NCBI RefSeq assembly: GCF_013391475.1
Contig: NZ_JACBAZ010000004.1
Location: 372,001-436,000, forward strand
Length of the DNA: 64,000 bases
Source: Oceaniferula marina
GTDB taxonomy: Bacteria > Verrucomicrobiota > Verrucomicrobiia > Verrucomicrobiales > Akkermansiaceae
Reading direction: 5' to 3'
How positions within the stretch are numbered: the first letter of the stretch is position 1; each line of letters opens with the position of its first letter. The position numbers and the translations under genes are program-made. Shown piece by piece: positions 25,654 to 34,358 of the stretch. Under the pieces are notes generated by a model. It had not been told where the DNA came from. It saw nothing but the letters and a program-made list of their open reading frames with translations, and did no database searches.

Positions 25654-25794
25654 GACACAAAGAGGCTCCCGGTCTTTTTATGTGCCAGCCATATAAAGCA
25701 CGGAACCCTTGTCAATTTCGGTGTTCCAAAACTGGAAATCAAGAAACTCATTCTCTAGCAAAAACCACTTGTGCCCTTCTGTACCTTGTGTGGC
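25636..25794. repeat. Imperfect inverted repeat between coaC and coaB
   Basis: Arms of 30 nt at 25636-25665 and 25765-25794 match in 20 of 30 positions as reverse complements, with a CACAAAG-rich character. The first arm includes the end of coaC. The 99-bp centre has no gene. It resembles a degraded small mobile or REP-like element. Confidence 0.45.
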
Positions 25795-25807
25795 TAATCC
25801 TCAGATC

Positions 25808-26446
25808 ATGACCATCCTCATCACCGCCGGCCCGACACGTGAAGCTATCGACCCCGTTCGCTACCTAAGCAATCGGTCATCAGGAAAGATGGGATACGCA
25901 CTGGCGGAAACCGCAGTGAAGGCTGGCCACCGCGTGATCCTCATTTCCGGACCGACCCAACTCGACCTCCCTGACCGGGTGGATTACATCCCGGTAGAAA
26001 GTGCAGCCGAGATGTTTAGCACGGTCGAACACTGGATAGGCAAAGCTGATATCGCCATCTTTGCAGCCGCCGTCGCCGACTATCGACCGGCAAAGGTGCC
26101 CGAGCAAAAAATCAAAAAAAACAACGAGCACATGACGCTCGAACTCGTCAAAAATCCGGACATTCTCGGGTCTGCCCGCAGTCAATTCAACTACGAGGGC
26201 GTCTTGATCGGCTTTGCTGCGGAAACTGAAAACCTCGAAACCAATGCCCGAGGAAAACTGGAACGCAAAGGCTGCGACCTTGTCGTCGCCAATGATGTCT
26301 CACGTAAGGACATCGGATTTGACAGCAACGAGAATGAAGTCTTGTTCGTATTCAAGGACCGAACAGAGGCTCCGCCCAAAGACTCCAAGCAACACCTCGC
26401 CCACCTGATCATCGAACAGGCATTTGAGCTCGCAGAGAACAGGTAG
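25808..26446 (+). CDS. coaB: Phosphopantothenate--cysteine ligase (stand-alone CoaB)
   Basis: Joins cysteine to 4'-phosphopantothenate. The 212-aa product starts MTILITAGPTREAIDPVRYLSN, followed by SSGKMGYALAE, AAAVADYRP, the KIKK loop and GFAAET, all typical of the ligase half of CoaBC. The ATG at 25808 is chosen over an upstream in-frame ATG at 25709, which adds 33 residues unlike the family. It is 154 bp after coaC, with an inverted repeat in between. Confidence 0.9.
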   Translation: MTILITAGPTREAIDPVRYLSNRSSGKMGYALAETAVKAGHRVILISGPTQLDLPDRVDYIPVESAAEMFSTVEHWIGKADIAIFAAAVADYRPAKVPEQKIKKNNEHMTLELVKNPDILGSARSQFNYEGVLIGFAAETENLETNARGKLERKGCDLVVANDVSRKDIGFDSNENEVLFVFKDRTEAPPKDSKQHLAHLIIEQAFELAENR

Positions 26447-26496
26447 CTACTGCTTTGAGATCACCAGCAATCATCACATCACAGGATGCCGACTCT

Positions 26497-28179
26497 CTAT
26501 CCGCGCCCGGCGATGTGAATCAACTCCGTGAGCCTCTGGCACTCCGACTGAATAGGCCCGGGCATTTCCTCCAACTTCCACGGGAGTCGATAGCGCCAGT
26601 TTTCACCACCCACCGTGCCGGGGATGTTGATTCTTTTTTCACTATCGATCACATCCGTAATCATGACTGCGGCATAGTCGGCATTGGACTTAAGCAAAGA
26701 CCCTAACAGCGACCATTTAACCACCGATCCATAACGTGCATAATCATGCATGGTTTTACCCTTGGGCAGTCCGGCAAAATCGCTCAGCAAGGCCAGCCCC
26801 CGCATCGCGCCTTCATGCTCAAGCCCGCCTAACATACCAACCAATGTATTCCACAACGCGGGGATCGGGTCGTGATCATGGGTAGCATACGTGGCAAAGG
26901 AGCACTGCGGGTAATCCGAGCCCTTCACGGCTCGACCATCCCCCATGGATTCCCAATGGCAAACTTTGAATCCGGCAATACCAAGACGCTCCAGATGGGG
27001 CCTTACATAATCGGGAACACAGCCCAAATCCTCACCAACGACTTCGCCATCACCTGCGGCGTCGAGCACCATTTTCAGGTAGCGATCACCATCCGAAAGA
27101 TTAGCATCCCGGTTTTTCTGGGTGTCATCCGGCCTCGGTGAAAAACCTGGCAACGAACCTCCAGTCAACGCTTTTGCTTCCTCTTCACTGAGCCCAAGAT
27201 AGGTAGCATTGTCATCCGGGCGCCAAGGAAAGCTGTAAATTCGATAAAACCCAAGGATGTGATCAATCCTGAAAATATGAAACACGTCGGTCAATTTTTC
27301 AATTCTACGCCGCCACCAGCGGTAGTCGTCCTGGGCCAAACGCTCCCAATCGTAAAGCGGGATCCCCCAGTTTTGCCCCCATTGACAAGCAAAGGCGTCA
27401 TCTTTAAAGACCGTCTCGGGTGGAGAACCTCCTGACAGGCTGAGATCAAACCACTGAGGCTCAAAAAACACATCGGCACTGGCGTAAGACACTCCGATCG
27501 GAATGTCCCCCATTAATTTGACATCCTGACTTTCAGCATAAGCTCGAAGTTCACGCCACTGGTTGAAGGCATGCCACTGCACCCAGGCATAAAATTCCAA
27601 CCGCTCCTCCAACTCATCTTGGTCCACGCTGGCCAGATACACTTCTGCCTTTTCTGCTGTATTGTAATTCTCAGGCCACTCGTTCCATCGTTCGGTGCCA
27701 GCTAATTCCATCAAATAACGGAACTTGCAATAGGGAAGCAGCCAGTCCTTCTCATCACGCTGAAACAATTCCAAAGCATCCCGACCATTACCATGGAGAA
27801 GAAAGTGACGGAACCCTTGCTCCAATACATCCCATTTGGCGGCATTGGATGAATCGTAATCGACCAACTCATCACTCTTCGTTTGGTGCTTTTTCTCAGC
27901 TGCCCGAATCTGCCGTTTAGTCATTCCGGGGAGCTCTTCCATGTTCAACAGCACCGGATCCAAGGCTACAGAGCTAATCGCGTTGTACGGACTGTTGTCC
28001 ACACCCGTTTCATTGATCGGCAGCAACTGCAGAAACCCAACCCGGTGCTGGGAAGCCCAATCCACCATCTCACGCAACGCCCTGGTATCTCCGATGCCAA
28101 GATCATCATCACGGCGCAACGAAAATACCGGGACCAATACGCCCAAACGCCTCAACCTCTTCATGTCGGGTAATGCCAT
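26497..28179 (-). CDS. malQ: 4-alpha-glucanotransferase (amylomaltase, GH77)
   Basis: Disproportionates alpha-1,4-glucans in maltodextrin or glycogen metabolism. The 560-aa product has the GH77 pattern: GVLVPVFSLRRDDDLGIGD, LQLLPINETGVDNSPYN, MGDIPIGVSYASADVF, the nucleophile Asp in FRIDHILGFYR, the acid/base Glu in VVGEDLGCVPDYV and the third Asp in ATHDHDP. It lies downstream of the kinase/regulator pair on the same strand, 154 bp away, and need not be functionally linked. Confidence 0.93.
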   Translation of the reverse strand: MALPDMKRLRRLGVLVPVFSLRRDDDLGIGDTRALREMVDWASQHRVGFLQLLPINETGVDNSPYNAISSVALDPVLLNMEELPGMTKRQIRAAEKKHQTKSDELVDYDSSNAAKWDVLEQGFRHFLLHGNGRDALELFQRDEKDWLLPYCKFRYLMELAGTERWNEWPENYNTAEKAEVYLASVDQDELEERLEFYAWVQWHAFNQWRELRAYAESQDVKLMGDIPIGVSYASADVFFEPQWFDLSLSGGSPPETVFKDDAFACQWGQNWGIPLYDWERLAQDDYRWWRRRIEKLTDVFHIFRIDHILGFYRIYSFPWRPDDNATYLGLSEEEAKALTGGSLPGFSPRPDDTQKNRDANLSDGDRYLKMVLDAAGDGEVVGEDLGCVPDYVRPHLERLGIAGFKVCHWESMGDGRAVKGSDYPQCSFATYATHDHDPIPALWNTLVGMLGGLEHEGAMRGLALLSDFAGLPKGKTMHDYARYGSVVKWSLLGSLLKSNADYAAVMITDVIDSEKRINIPGTVGGENWRYRLPWKLEEMPGPIQSECQRLTELIHIAGRG

Positions 28180-28221
28180 GCCGAAACTCTGGAGGCAAGG
28201 CCCAAGCCACGCAACCTCAAA

Positions 28222-28328
28222 GCGTGTCCCCTGACACGTTTCTCAACAAGCGATACCTGCTACCGGTGCAGAGCACCGGCCCTGCGGGGATCGTCTCCCC
28301 CGCACCCTGCCCAATCACGCTGACACGC
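28222..28328. repeat. Hairpin-rich spacer between response regulator and malQ
   Basis: Outer arms GCGTGTC (28222-28228) and GACACGC (28322-28328) enclose CCGGTGC-AGA-GCACCGG (28263-28279) and TGCGGGG/CCCCGCA (28283-28304). A local hairpin CGTGTC-CCCT-GACACG (28223-28238) competes with the outer pair. There is no U-run. It may be a second, unrelated cloverleaf-like repeat or a structured 3' end of the regulator mRNA. Confidence 0.45.
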
Positions 28329-28333
28329 CCGAA

Positions 28334-29521
28334 TCAAGCCCCGAACTGCGACCAAAAGACGTCATTGCCAGATAAGGCCGCATCGAGAGAGTCCCATCCA
28401 GATTGGGCTGAATCAACGGTCTTGGTTGGGTCAAAGGTCACACTCAGGCGAACCATCCCCCGTTTTTCCTCAGGCACGACTTGGAAATAAGCACCTGCGT
28501 GGGACAAACGGAATAGTGCCGCAGCCAAAGCCAAACAATCGCTTGATGGTGGCTCCTTGGTTGCCGAACGGAAGGATTCCAGATTTTTCGCCAACAAACG
28601 CGAAGACAAACGCAGCTCAATTCCACCCTGCACCTCGGAAACCAGAAGAACGCCAGCATCCTTCATAATCGACTCCACCGCATCCATCAGCAGCTTAATC
28701 TCAGCTTGCATCGCTTCCTTGCTGCCCGGCCAACCGGTCGTCGACGTCTCTCCACCAGACCACTCAAAATAACTCTCACCTCCTACCAAATCATTCATCA
28801 CCTCTCGAACCGACACCAAGCTACTGTAGTCCAAGGAACCTGGGCTAAGCGCCTGCTCGGTCAGGCCACCACGCAAAGAACGAAGAAAGACCAAATGCCT
28901 GCGATAAAGCTCCCGCCAGTTCAAGGAGTCATCAATCAACTCACGTCCATCTCCTTCGTCTGCTCCAATTTCGGCGAGTTGCACCAGAACTTGCAAGGCT
29001 TCACCGACACGACGTAATTCCTCATTCCTGAAAACAGCAATGGAAGCTATCGACAAAACCCTGTCGGAAGATGCCAACATCTCAACCGAAGAAAACTTCT
29101 GCCGCAACATTGAATCGCGTTCCTTCTGCAACAAGTAATGTTCCATGGCACGTCTCAGGGTAACCTCCAAATCGCTTACCTCCCAAGGCTTGGTTACATA
29201 ACGGTAAATCCCCCCTCGGTTGACCGAGTCCACTGCAGCATCAATGTCAGCATAAGCGGTGGATAGAATCCTAACACAAAGAGGTTTCAACTCCGCCACC
29301 TTTTCCAACAACTCGGACCCCGTCATGTTAGGCATCTTCTGATCCGTAACAACCAAGCCAATTTCATCAAGATGCTCCTGAAACAATTCAAGCGCCTCTG
29401 CACCATCCTTGGCTAATAAAATCTGAAATGCGTGCCCAAACAAGCGGGCAAAATATTTTCTTGTTTTCTCTTCGTCATCGACAAAAAGGATCACATGGTC
29501 TTTGTATGTTTCTTCGCTCAT
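28334..29521 (-). CDS. Response regulator with receiver domain and degenerate C-terminal domain
   Basis: A 395-aa protein. Residues 9-125 form a CheY-like receiver: acidic pair FVDDEE, phospho-acceptor Asp60 in VVTDQKMPNM, Thr in ILSTAYAD and Lys in YVTKPW. The remaining 270 residues contain a helical part and a region that looks like a degenerate histidine-kinase ATPase fold without clear N or G boxes. No DNA-binding domain is visible. It follows the hybrid kinase gene by 93 bp and is probably its partner in one phosphorelay. Confidence 0.85.
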   Translation of the reverse strand: MSEETYKDHVILFVDDEEKTRKYFARLFGHAFQILLAKDGAEALELFQEHLDEIGLVVTDQKMPNMTGSELLEKVAELKPLCVRILSTAYADIDAAVDSVNRGGIYRYVTKPWEVSDLEVTLRRAMEHYLLQKERDSMLRQKFSSVEMLASSDRVLSIASIAVFRNEELRRVGEALQVLVQLAEIGADEGDGRELIDDSLNWRELYRRHLVFLRSLRGGLTEQALSPGSLDYSSLVSVREVMNDLVGGESYFEWSGGETSTTGWPGSKEAMQAEIKLLMDAVESIMKDAGVLLVSEVQGGIELRLSSRLLAKNLESFRSATKEPPSSDCLALAAALFRLSHAGAYFQVVPEEKRGMVRLSVTFDPTKTVDSAQSGWDSLDAALSGNDVFWSQFGA

Positions 29522-29614
29522 AATCGCTGCTCCTTGCGATAAAATGACGCCTCAGCTAAATAAATCAAGAACGGATTGCTTCTGTAGCCGGACAATACGA
29601 AAGCCCGGGGCTTA

Positions 29615-32227
29615 TTATATTTTTTTAGGGAAATAGAGACTAAATTCTGTAAACTCACCCAACTCGGAATCAACTTCAATTCGAGCACCATGTTGGTCGA
29701 TAATCCGATAGGTGATACTCAGCCCCAGCCCCATCCCTTCACCTACATCATTTTTGGTGAAAAAGGGATCAAAGATCCGTTTGATATCCTCCTTACTAAT
29801 CCCGCAACCATTGTCTCGTATCTTGATCAGAAGCTCATCACTATCGGTGAGATCTGCGCTCACCAGAATTCGCGGACAACTTTCCGAGTCCTCTTTTACT
29901 TGAATCGCACGCGAAGCATTTTGGAACATGTTGACAAACAATTGACACAACTGGATCTCGTTTCCTTCCATCTCCAATTCGGGATCAATGTCCGACTGAA
30001 ACTCAATCCCACTCATCGCATGGCTACAGAGTTTACGTGCGCTCTCCACCACATCAGCAACCCCTACTTCAGCCATGGTGGCTACGTCTCCACGGGTGAA
30101 AGACCTCAGACCGTGCACAATACCAACCACGCGATCCACCCCCTCACGAGCATCAGCCAAAACCTCAAGAAAGTCTTCCCGTTCATCTTCCTCCAACTGT
30201 CGTTCAAAACTCTTCAACGCATACAGTGCGGTTTGAGTGTAGTTCAATGGGTTGTTGATTTCATGAACAATACCCGCACTCATACGACCCAAGGATGAAA
30301 GCTTCTCTGTTTGGACCAAAATTGTTTCCTGTTCTTTTAGCTGACCATAAGCTGCTTGTAGATAGACGTTATTCTCTGCCAAGCGGGTTTCAAACTCACT
30401 ACTGGAAAGCAAATTCCTCGTCCGGGCTAACAATTCAACCGATGAAAACGGCTTGGTTAAAAAATCATTTACCCCAGCTTCCAACGCATCCAATCTGGCA
30501 GACTCGCCAGCTTGAGCTGTGACCAGGATGATTGGAATCCGCGCCGTTCCAGCCCCATCTCTCAGCCTAGTCGTCACCTCCACTCCATCATATTCAGGCA
30601 TCATGAAGTCCAGGATACACAAATCCGGATTTTCCTTCTGTGCAAGACGTATGGCCTCAGCCCCGTCTCTGGCCTCAATAACATCATACCCCTCCAACTG
30701 CCTGACAATAAATGCCCGCATCGCATCCTCATCCTCGGCGATCAGTATGCGTTTTCTTTCTTCAGCCGGAACCCCCACCTCGGAGGTTTCACCCTCTTGA
30801 GGACTGAGCCCGACATTGGCACCACTGGCACGGATCACACCACGAAGTCGAGCCTTCTCATTAAACTGCTCCAGAACGTCATGGGTATGAATTTCATCAT
30901 CCATCGAAACATCCGCATCAGGCTCAGGTGCTGGGATCACAATGGTAAAGGTGGTTCCTATATGCAATTCAGATTCCACTGAAATCTCACCTTCCATGCT
31001 ATCCGTCAAACTCTTAACCAAGGCCAAGCCGATTCCGGCTCCTCGATGTTTACGCTTCGCTGACATGTCAGCCTGCCAAAACCGCACAAACACATTGGAC
31101 AAGGTATCCGAATCCATCCCCTCTCCATTGTCCCGCACCACGATCGTCATCTGCCCCCCTTCGATACTCACTGAAATCGTAATCTCGCCTCCGGGAGAGG
31201 TAAACTTCACAGCATTAACGGCCAAATTTAAAATGATTTTTTCAAGCCGGTCCCGGTCCAACCACACGTGGGGCTGCCCTTGGGTTTGACTTCGCCCATA
31301 GAGCTGAATGTTTTTCAGCTGGGCGATGGGTTTCAGGTCGCGAGTCAGGCTATTGACAAAGTCATCCACGTCGACGATTTCCGGTCGGGGGGCCGCTTCA
31401 TCGCTATCCAGTTTGACCAGGTCGAGAATGTCATTGATCAACCGGAGCAAGCGCATGGCATTATCCTCGATCATGTCCAAATGCTCAATGACCAGCGTGT
31501 CCTTGCGATACTTTTTGTGAAGCCTCAGGTTTTCCAAGGGGCCCAGAATCAAGGTAAGCGGCGTTCTTAATTCATGACTGATATTGGCAAAAAAGCGGGC
31601 CTTTGTTTCATCCATCGCCCTTAACTGACGGTTCGTTTCCCGAATTTCCTTCACCAGGGAAAATTCACGAAAGCGGCTCGCCGAGTAGAAATACGTGGCC
31701 AGCACCGCAATAACCGCCGTCACCAAAACAAAATAGCTCGGAATCAAACCTCCCCGGTAGGTAAGCCCCATCGAATACATCACCCCAAAAAAACTGCACA
31801 CACAAACCAGTGCATTAAAAATGCTGTCTTTCAGGTCCCAACGCAACAACAAGGCCACCCCAACAAGCACGATATTGACTCCCCCGTAATACGAAGAGGC
31901 CGGATCCCGGGCATCATAAATCATCAACTCAATCGCCGCCACCGGAACCAATACCAAAACATGGCTCAGAACCGTCATGACCCACTGGTGCCGCACCCGC
32001 GTCATCACCAGCCAGCCAACTAACAAAACCCCGGTGGAATACATCCGATACACAAAAAAACGCTCGGCAAGGTACGGGTACACCATCAAATCAATACCAG
32101 CACCAATCAGCATAAATCCTGCAGCCAATAATAAAAACCCCTTAATACTTTTCTTACGAGGGGCAAATTCAGCCTCCTCGAACAAGACCCGCATCGACTT
32201 ATCCTGTGATGTGTTGTTCTTTTCCAT
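29615..32227 (-). CDS. Hybrid sensor histidine kinase with two kinase cores
   Basis: An 870-aa membrane protein. In order: about six membrane segments (30-180), HisKA with His218 in FFANISHELRTPL, HATPase (NAVKF, DNGEGM, GAGIGLALV), receiver with Asp540 in CILDFMMPEYDG and Lys592, then a second HisKA with His656 in GIVHEINNPLNY and a second HATPase (DNGCGIS, MGLGLSI). The second core is of the NtrB/ArcB-unlike HEINNP class. Both kinase cores and the receiver keep their key residues, so the protein could run an internal relay. The start is uncertain: ATG 32227 or ATG 32257. The signal sensed is unknown; no extracytoplasmic domain of size is present. Confidence 0.9.
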   Translation of the reverse strand: MEKNNTSQDKSMRVLFEEAEFAPRKKSIKGFLLLAAGFMLIGAGIDLMVYPYLAERFFVYRMYSTGVLLVGWLVMTRVRHQWVMTVLSHVLVLVPVAAIELMIYDARDPASSYYGGVNIVLVGVALLLRWDLKDSIFNALVCVCSFFGVMYSMGLTYRGGLIPSYFVLVTAVIAVLATYFYSASRFREFSLVKEIRETNRQLRAMDETKARFFANISHELRTPLTLILGPLENLRLHKKYRKDTLVIEHLDMIEDNAMRLLRLINDILDLVKLDSDEAAPRPEIVDVDDFVNSLTRDLKPIAQLKNIQLYGRSQTQGQPHVWLDRDRLEKIILNLAVNAVKFTSPGGEITISVSIEGGQMTIVVRDNGEGMDSDTLSNVFVRFWQADMSAKRKHRGAGIGLALVKSLTDSMEGEISVESELHIGTTFTIVIPAPEPDADVSMDDEIHTHDVLEQFNEKARLRGVIRASGANVGLSPQEGETSEVGVPAEERKRILIAEDEDAMRAFIVRQLEGYDVIEARDGAEAIRLAQKENPDLCILDFMMPEYDGVEVTTRLRDGAGTARIPIILVTAQAGESARLDALEAGVNDFLTKPFSSVELLARTRNLLSSSEFETRLAENNVYLQAAYGQLKEQETILVQTEKLSSLGRMSAGIVHEINNPLNYTQTALYALKSFERQLEEDEREDFLEVLADAREGVDRVVGIVHGLRSFTRGDVATMAEVGVADVVESARKLCSHAMSGIEFQSDIDPELEMEGNEIQLCQLFVNMFQNASRAIQVKEDSESCPRILVSADLTDSDELLIKIRDNGCGISKEDIKRIFDPFFTKNDVGEGMGLGLSITYRIIDQHGARIEVDSELGEFTEFSLYFPKKI

Positions 32228-32485
32228 ACCTCGTATCGTTTCTCTGGAATCACGCATCAAAAGCAAGGTCGAACCCCTCGCCGAATTTTCGATTCATCAT
32301 CCCGAAGCGAGGCTACTCTACCCGAAGCCAATAGATTTGTATCTCTCAAAATCGACCGATTTCCTTCGTTTCACCGAAGTTTTTCAGGCAGCTCCCCCCA
32401 GCAAATCACAAGAGGACAAAAAAAGAGCATGTCATTCGGATCATCCTAGGCTAAACTTCGGCAGCAAGTAGCTAATTGATCCATT

Positions 32486-32854
32486 ATGAGCAGACCTGTT
32501 ACACCCACTCCGTTCTATCGCAAAGGCGATCGCGTGTATGATAAATCCGGCACCGACCTCCTAACCCTTGCCGAGCAAAACGCTTTCAACGTCAAAAAGG
32601 TTGCCTCTGCATTGGGATACACGTCCATTCAGTTTCAACGACACGTCGAAGCGGCCATCGGCCTCAAACCCAAAGACCTGTTTTGCAATCACCGCGCTCT
32701 GCTTGCAAAACGCATGATCTCCGACGGCATGAACCTCCACGAGGTCAGTAAAAAGCTCGACTATCTCTATTACAGCCACTTTTGCACCGACATCAAAAAA
32801 TTCTATGGCATCCCGCCAAAGCAGCTCGAGAAAAAACTGCGCCCACAAAAATAA
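32486..32854 (+). CDS. Small AraC-type DNA-binding protein
   Basis: A 122-aa protein that is essentially one AraC/XylS DNA-binding domain: LAEQNAFNVKKVASALGYTS as the first helix-turn-helix and LHEVSKKLDYLYYSHFCTD with FYGIPPKQL as the second, matching the family end pattern. There is no effector-binding domain. It is divergent from the histidine kinase gene across 258 bp and could regulate it (inference). The family is usually about 280 aa, so this is a domain-only member rather than a truncated gene; start and stop look clean. Confidence 0.75.
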   Translation: MSRPVTPTPFYRKGDRVYDKSGTDLLTLAEQNAFNVKKVASALGYTSIQFQRHVEAAIGLKPKDLFCNHRALLAKRMISDGMNLHEVSKKLDYLYYSHFCTDIKKFYGIPPKQLEKKLRPQK

Positions 32855-32987
32855 GCGTCGCCTCACCGCTTGGTCAGGACTGCGGGCGCTTCGTATTCAG
32901 GAGGCTGCCTTCACCTCCCTTCCCTCGGATACTGACTGGAAATCAAATTGACATCGGCATGTGCGGGTTGCTACTAAACGGCCTGCT

Positions 32988-33425
32988 ATGAAATTCTTGC
33001 TCCCCCCTCGACTCGCTGTCTGCGCCATCACCATGGCCGCAATGCTTGCTCCAGTGCAGGCAACCACTTCGGAAGCCAAAGCCCGGGCCTACAAAATTGC
33101 CAAAGTTCTCAAGGACAACGGCATCAGCTTTCGCAACGACTACTGGCACGGACTACTCAAACGAAAGGGTAGCACAACCATTAAAACCACCCTCAAAAAA
33201 GACACCCAGTACATTCTTGTAGGTGGAGGGTGCAATGACGCCTATGACGTCGACATCACCGTTTACGACGAGAACTGGAAGCAGGTCGGCAAAGATTCCA
33301 AAGTCGATGCCAACCCCGTCGTCAAAGTCACCCCCAAATGGTCCGGCACCTTCCATGTTAAAGTGACCATGGCCAACAGCACATCCAACGGGGCCCACTA
33401 CGCTCTGATCGTCGGCTACAAATAA
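32988..33425 (+). CDS. Secreted protein of unknown function
   Basis: A 145-aa protein with a clear signal peptide (MKFLLPPRLAV... cleaved near PVQA-TTS). The mature part has a short helical segment followed by a probable beta-sandwich: QYILVGGGCNDAYDVDITVYDENW and GTFHVKVTMANSTSNGAHYALIVGY. The pattern resembles pre-peptidase C-terminal (PPC-like) domains, but I do not recognise a family firmly. The start at ATG 32988 is set by the signal peptide. Confidence 0.7.
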   Translation: MKFLLPPRLAVCAITMAAMLAPVQATTSEAKARAYKIAKVLKDNGISFRNDYWHGLLKRKGSTTIKTTLKKDTQYILVGGGCNDAYDVDITVYDENWKQVGKDSKVDANPVVKVTPKWSGTFHVKVTMANSTSNGAHYALIVGYK

Positions 33426-33509
33426 ACGCAGCCCCATCACCTTTCTTCAGTGGGCTTCCAGCACGGAATTTTCTTTGCAAGCAGGAGGTGATATGCGATT
33501 TCCAACCGC

Positions 33510-34355
33510 ATGCTTCCAGATATTCAGCTCAATCATCGCGACTGCAAAGAGGGCATGGCCAGCCAGCCTGCTGAAAGTTTCGATCTGGTTGTTACCTCCC
33601 CACCATACAATCTAGGTATCAAATACGATACCTATGAGGACCGGAGTGAGCGCAGCGATTTCATTACCTGGTGTCTCGAATGGGCTGCGGAAATCAACCG
33701 CGTAATGAGTGAGGAGGCTTCGTTTTTCCTTAACTTGGGAGCCTCTCCGAAAAACCCTCTCTTGCCACACCAATTGCTTCTGGCGTTAACCGAAGCCCGT
33801 GAGGGAGAGTCCCCGATGTTTGTCCTGCAAAATACCTTTCACTGGATCAAGTCGATCTCCGTGGAAACCAAGGATAAGGGAATGGTGAGCGCTGGGCATT
33901 TCAAACCGATCAACAGCAAACGCTACGTCAACGACTGCCACGAATATGTGTTTCACCTGACCAAATCCGGTGAAGTTCCCTTGGATCGACGGGCGGCAGG
34001 CGTCCCCTACGTCTATAAATCCAATATCGCACGCTGGGGCCACACCCAAGGAGAAGACAAACGCTGCCGCGGTAACACCTGGTTCATCCCCTACGACACC
34101 ATTCAGCAGCGAGATAAAGACCGCCCTCACCCCGCAACCTTCCCTGTCGCTCTGGTCGAACAATGCATCAAGATTCATGGCCTTGCAGAAAGCACACGCA
34201 TGCTCGACCCATTCAATGGCATCGGCAGCTCGGCCATCGCAGCGATGCGGCAAAACATCGCCAGCTACACCGGCTACGATATCGATGAAGGCTATCTGGC
34301 CGTCACCCGTCAACGGATTGAAGCCGAACAACAACAGACCCCCGAACTCCTCTAA
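33510..34355 (+). CDS. Solitary site-specific DNA methyltransferase
   Basis: A 281-aa SAM-dependent DNA amino-methyltransferase of the class with the catalytic motif first: VVTSPPYNLG (SPPY at 30-33, motif IV) and, near the C-terminus, the SAM site MLDPFNGIGSSAIAA (motif I). SPPY favours N4-cytosine methylation, though N6-adenine enzymes of this subgroup exist. There is no restriction endonuclease gene beside it; neighbours are a secreted protein and dus. The start at ATG 33510 follows an AGGAGGTGA-like sequence about 20 bp upstream. Codon use looks like that of its neighbours. Confidence 0.85.
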   Translation: MLPDIQLNHRDCKEGMASQPAESFDLVVTSPPYNLGIKYDTYEDRSERSDFITWCLEWAAEINRVMSEEASFFLNLGASPKNPLLPHQLLLALTEAREGESPMFVLQNTFHWIKSISVETKDKGMVSAGHFKPINSKRYVNDCHEYVFHLTKSGEVPLDRRAAGVPYVYKSNIARWGHTQGEDKRCRGNTWFIPYDTIQQRDKDRPHPATFPVALVEQCIKIHGLAESTRMLDPFNGIGSSAIAAMRQNIASYTGYDIDEGYLAVTRQRIEAEQQQTPELL

Positions 34356-34358
34356 ACC

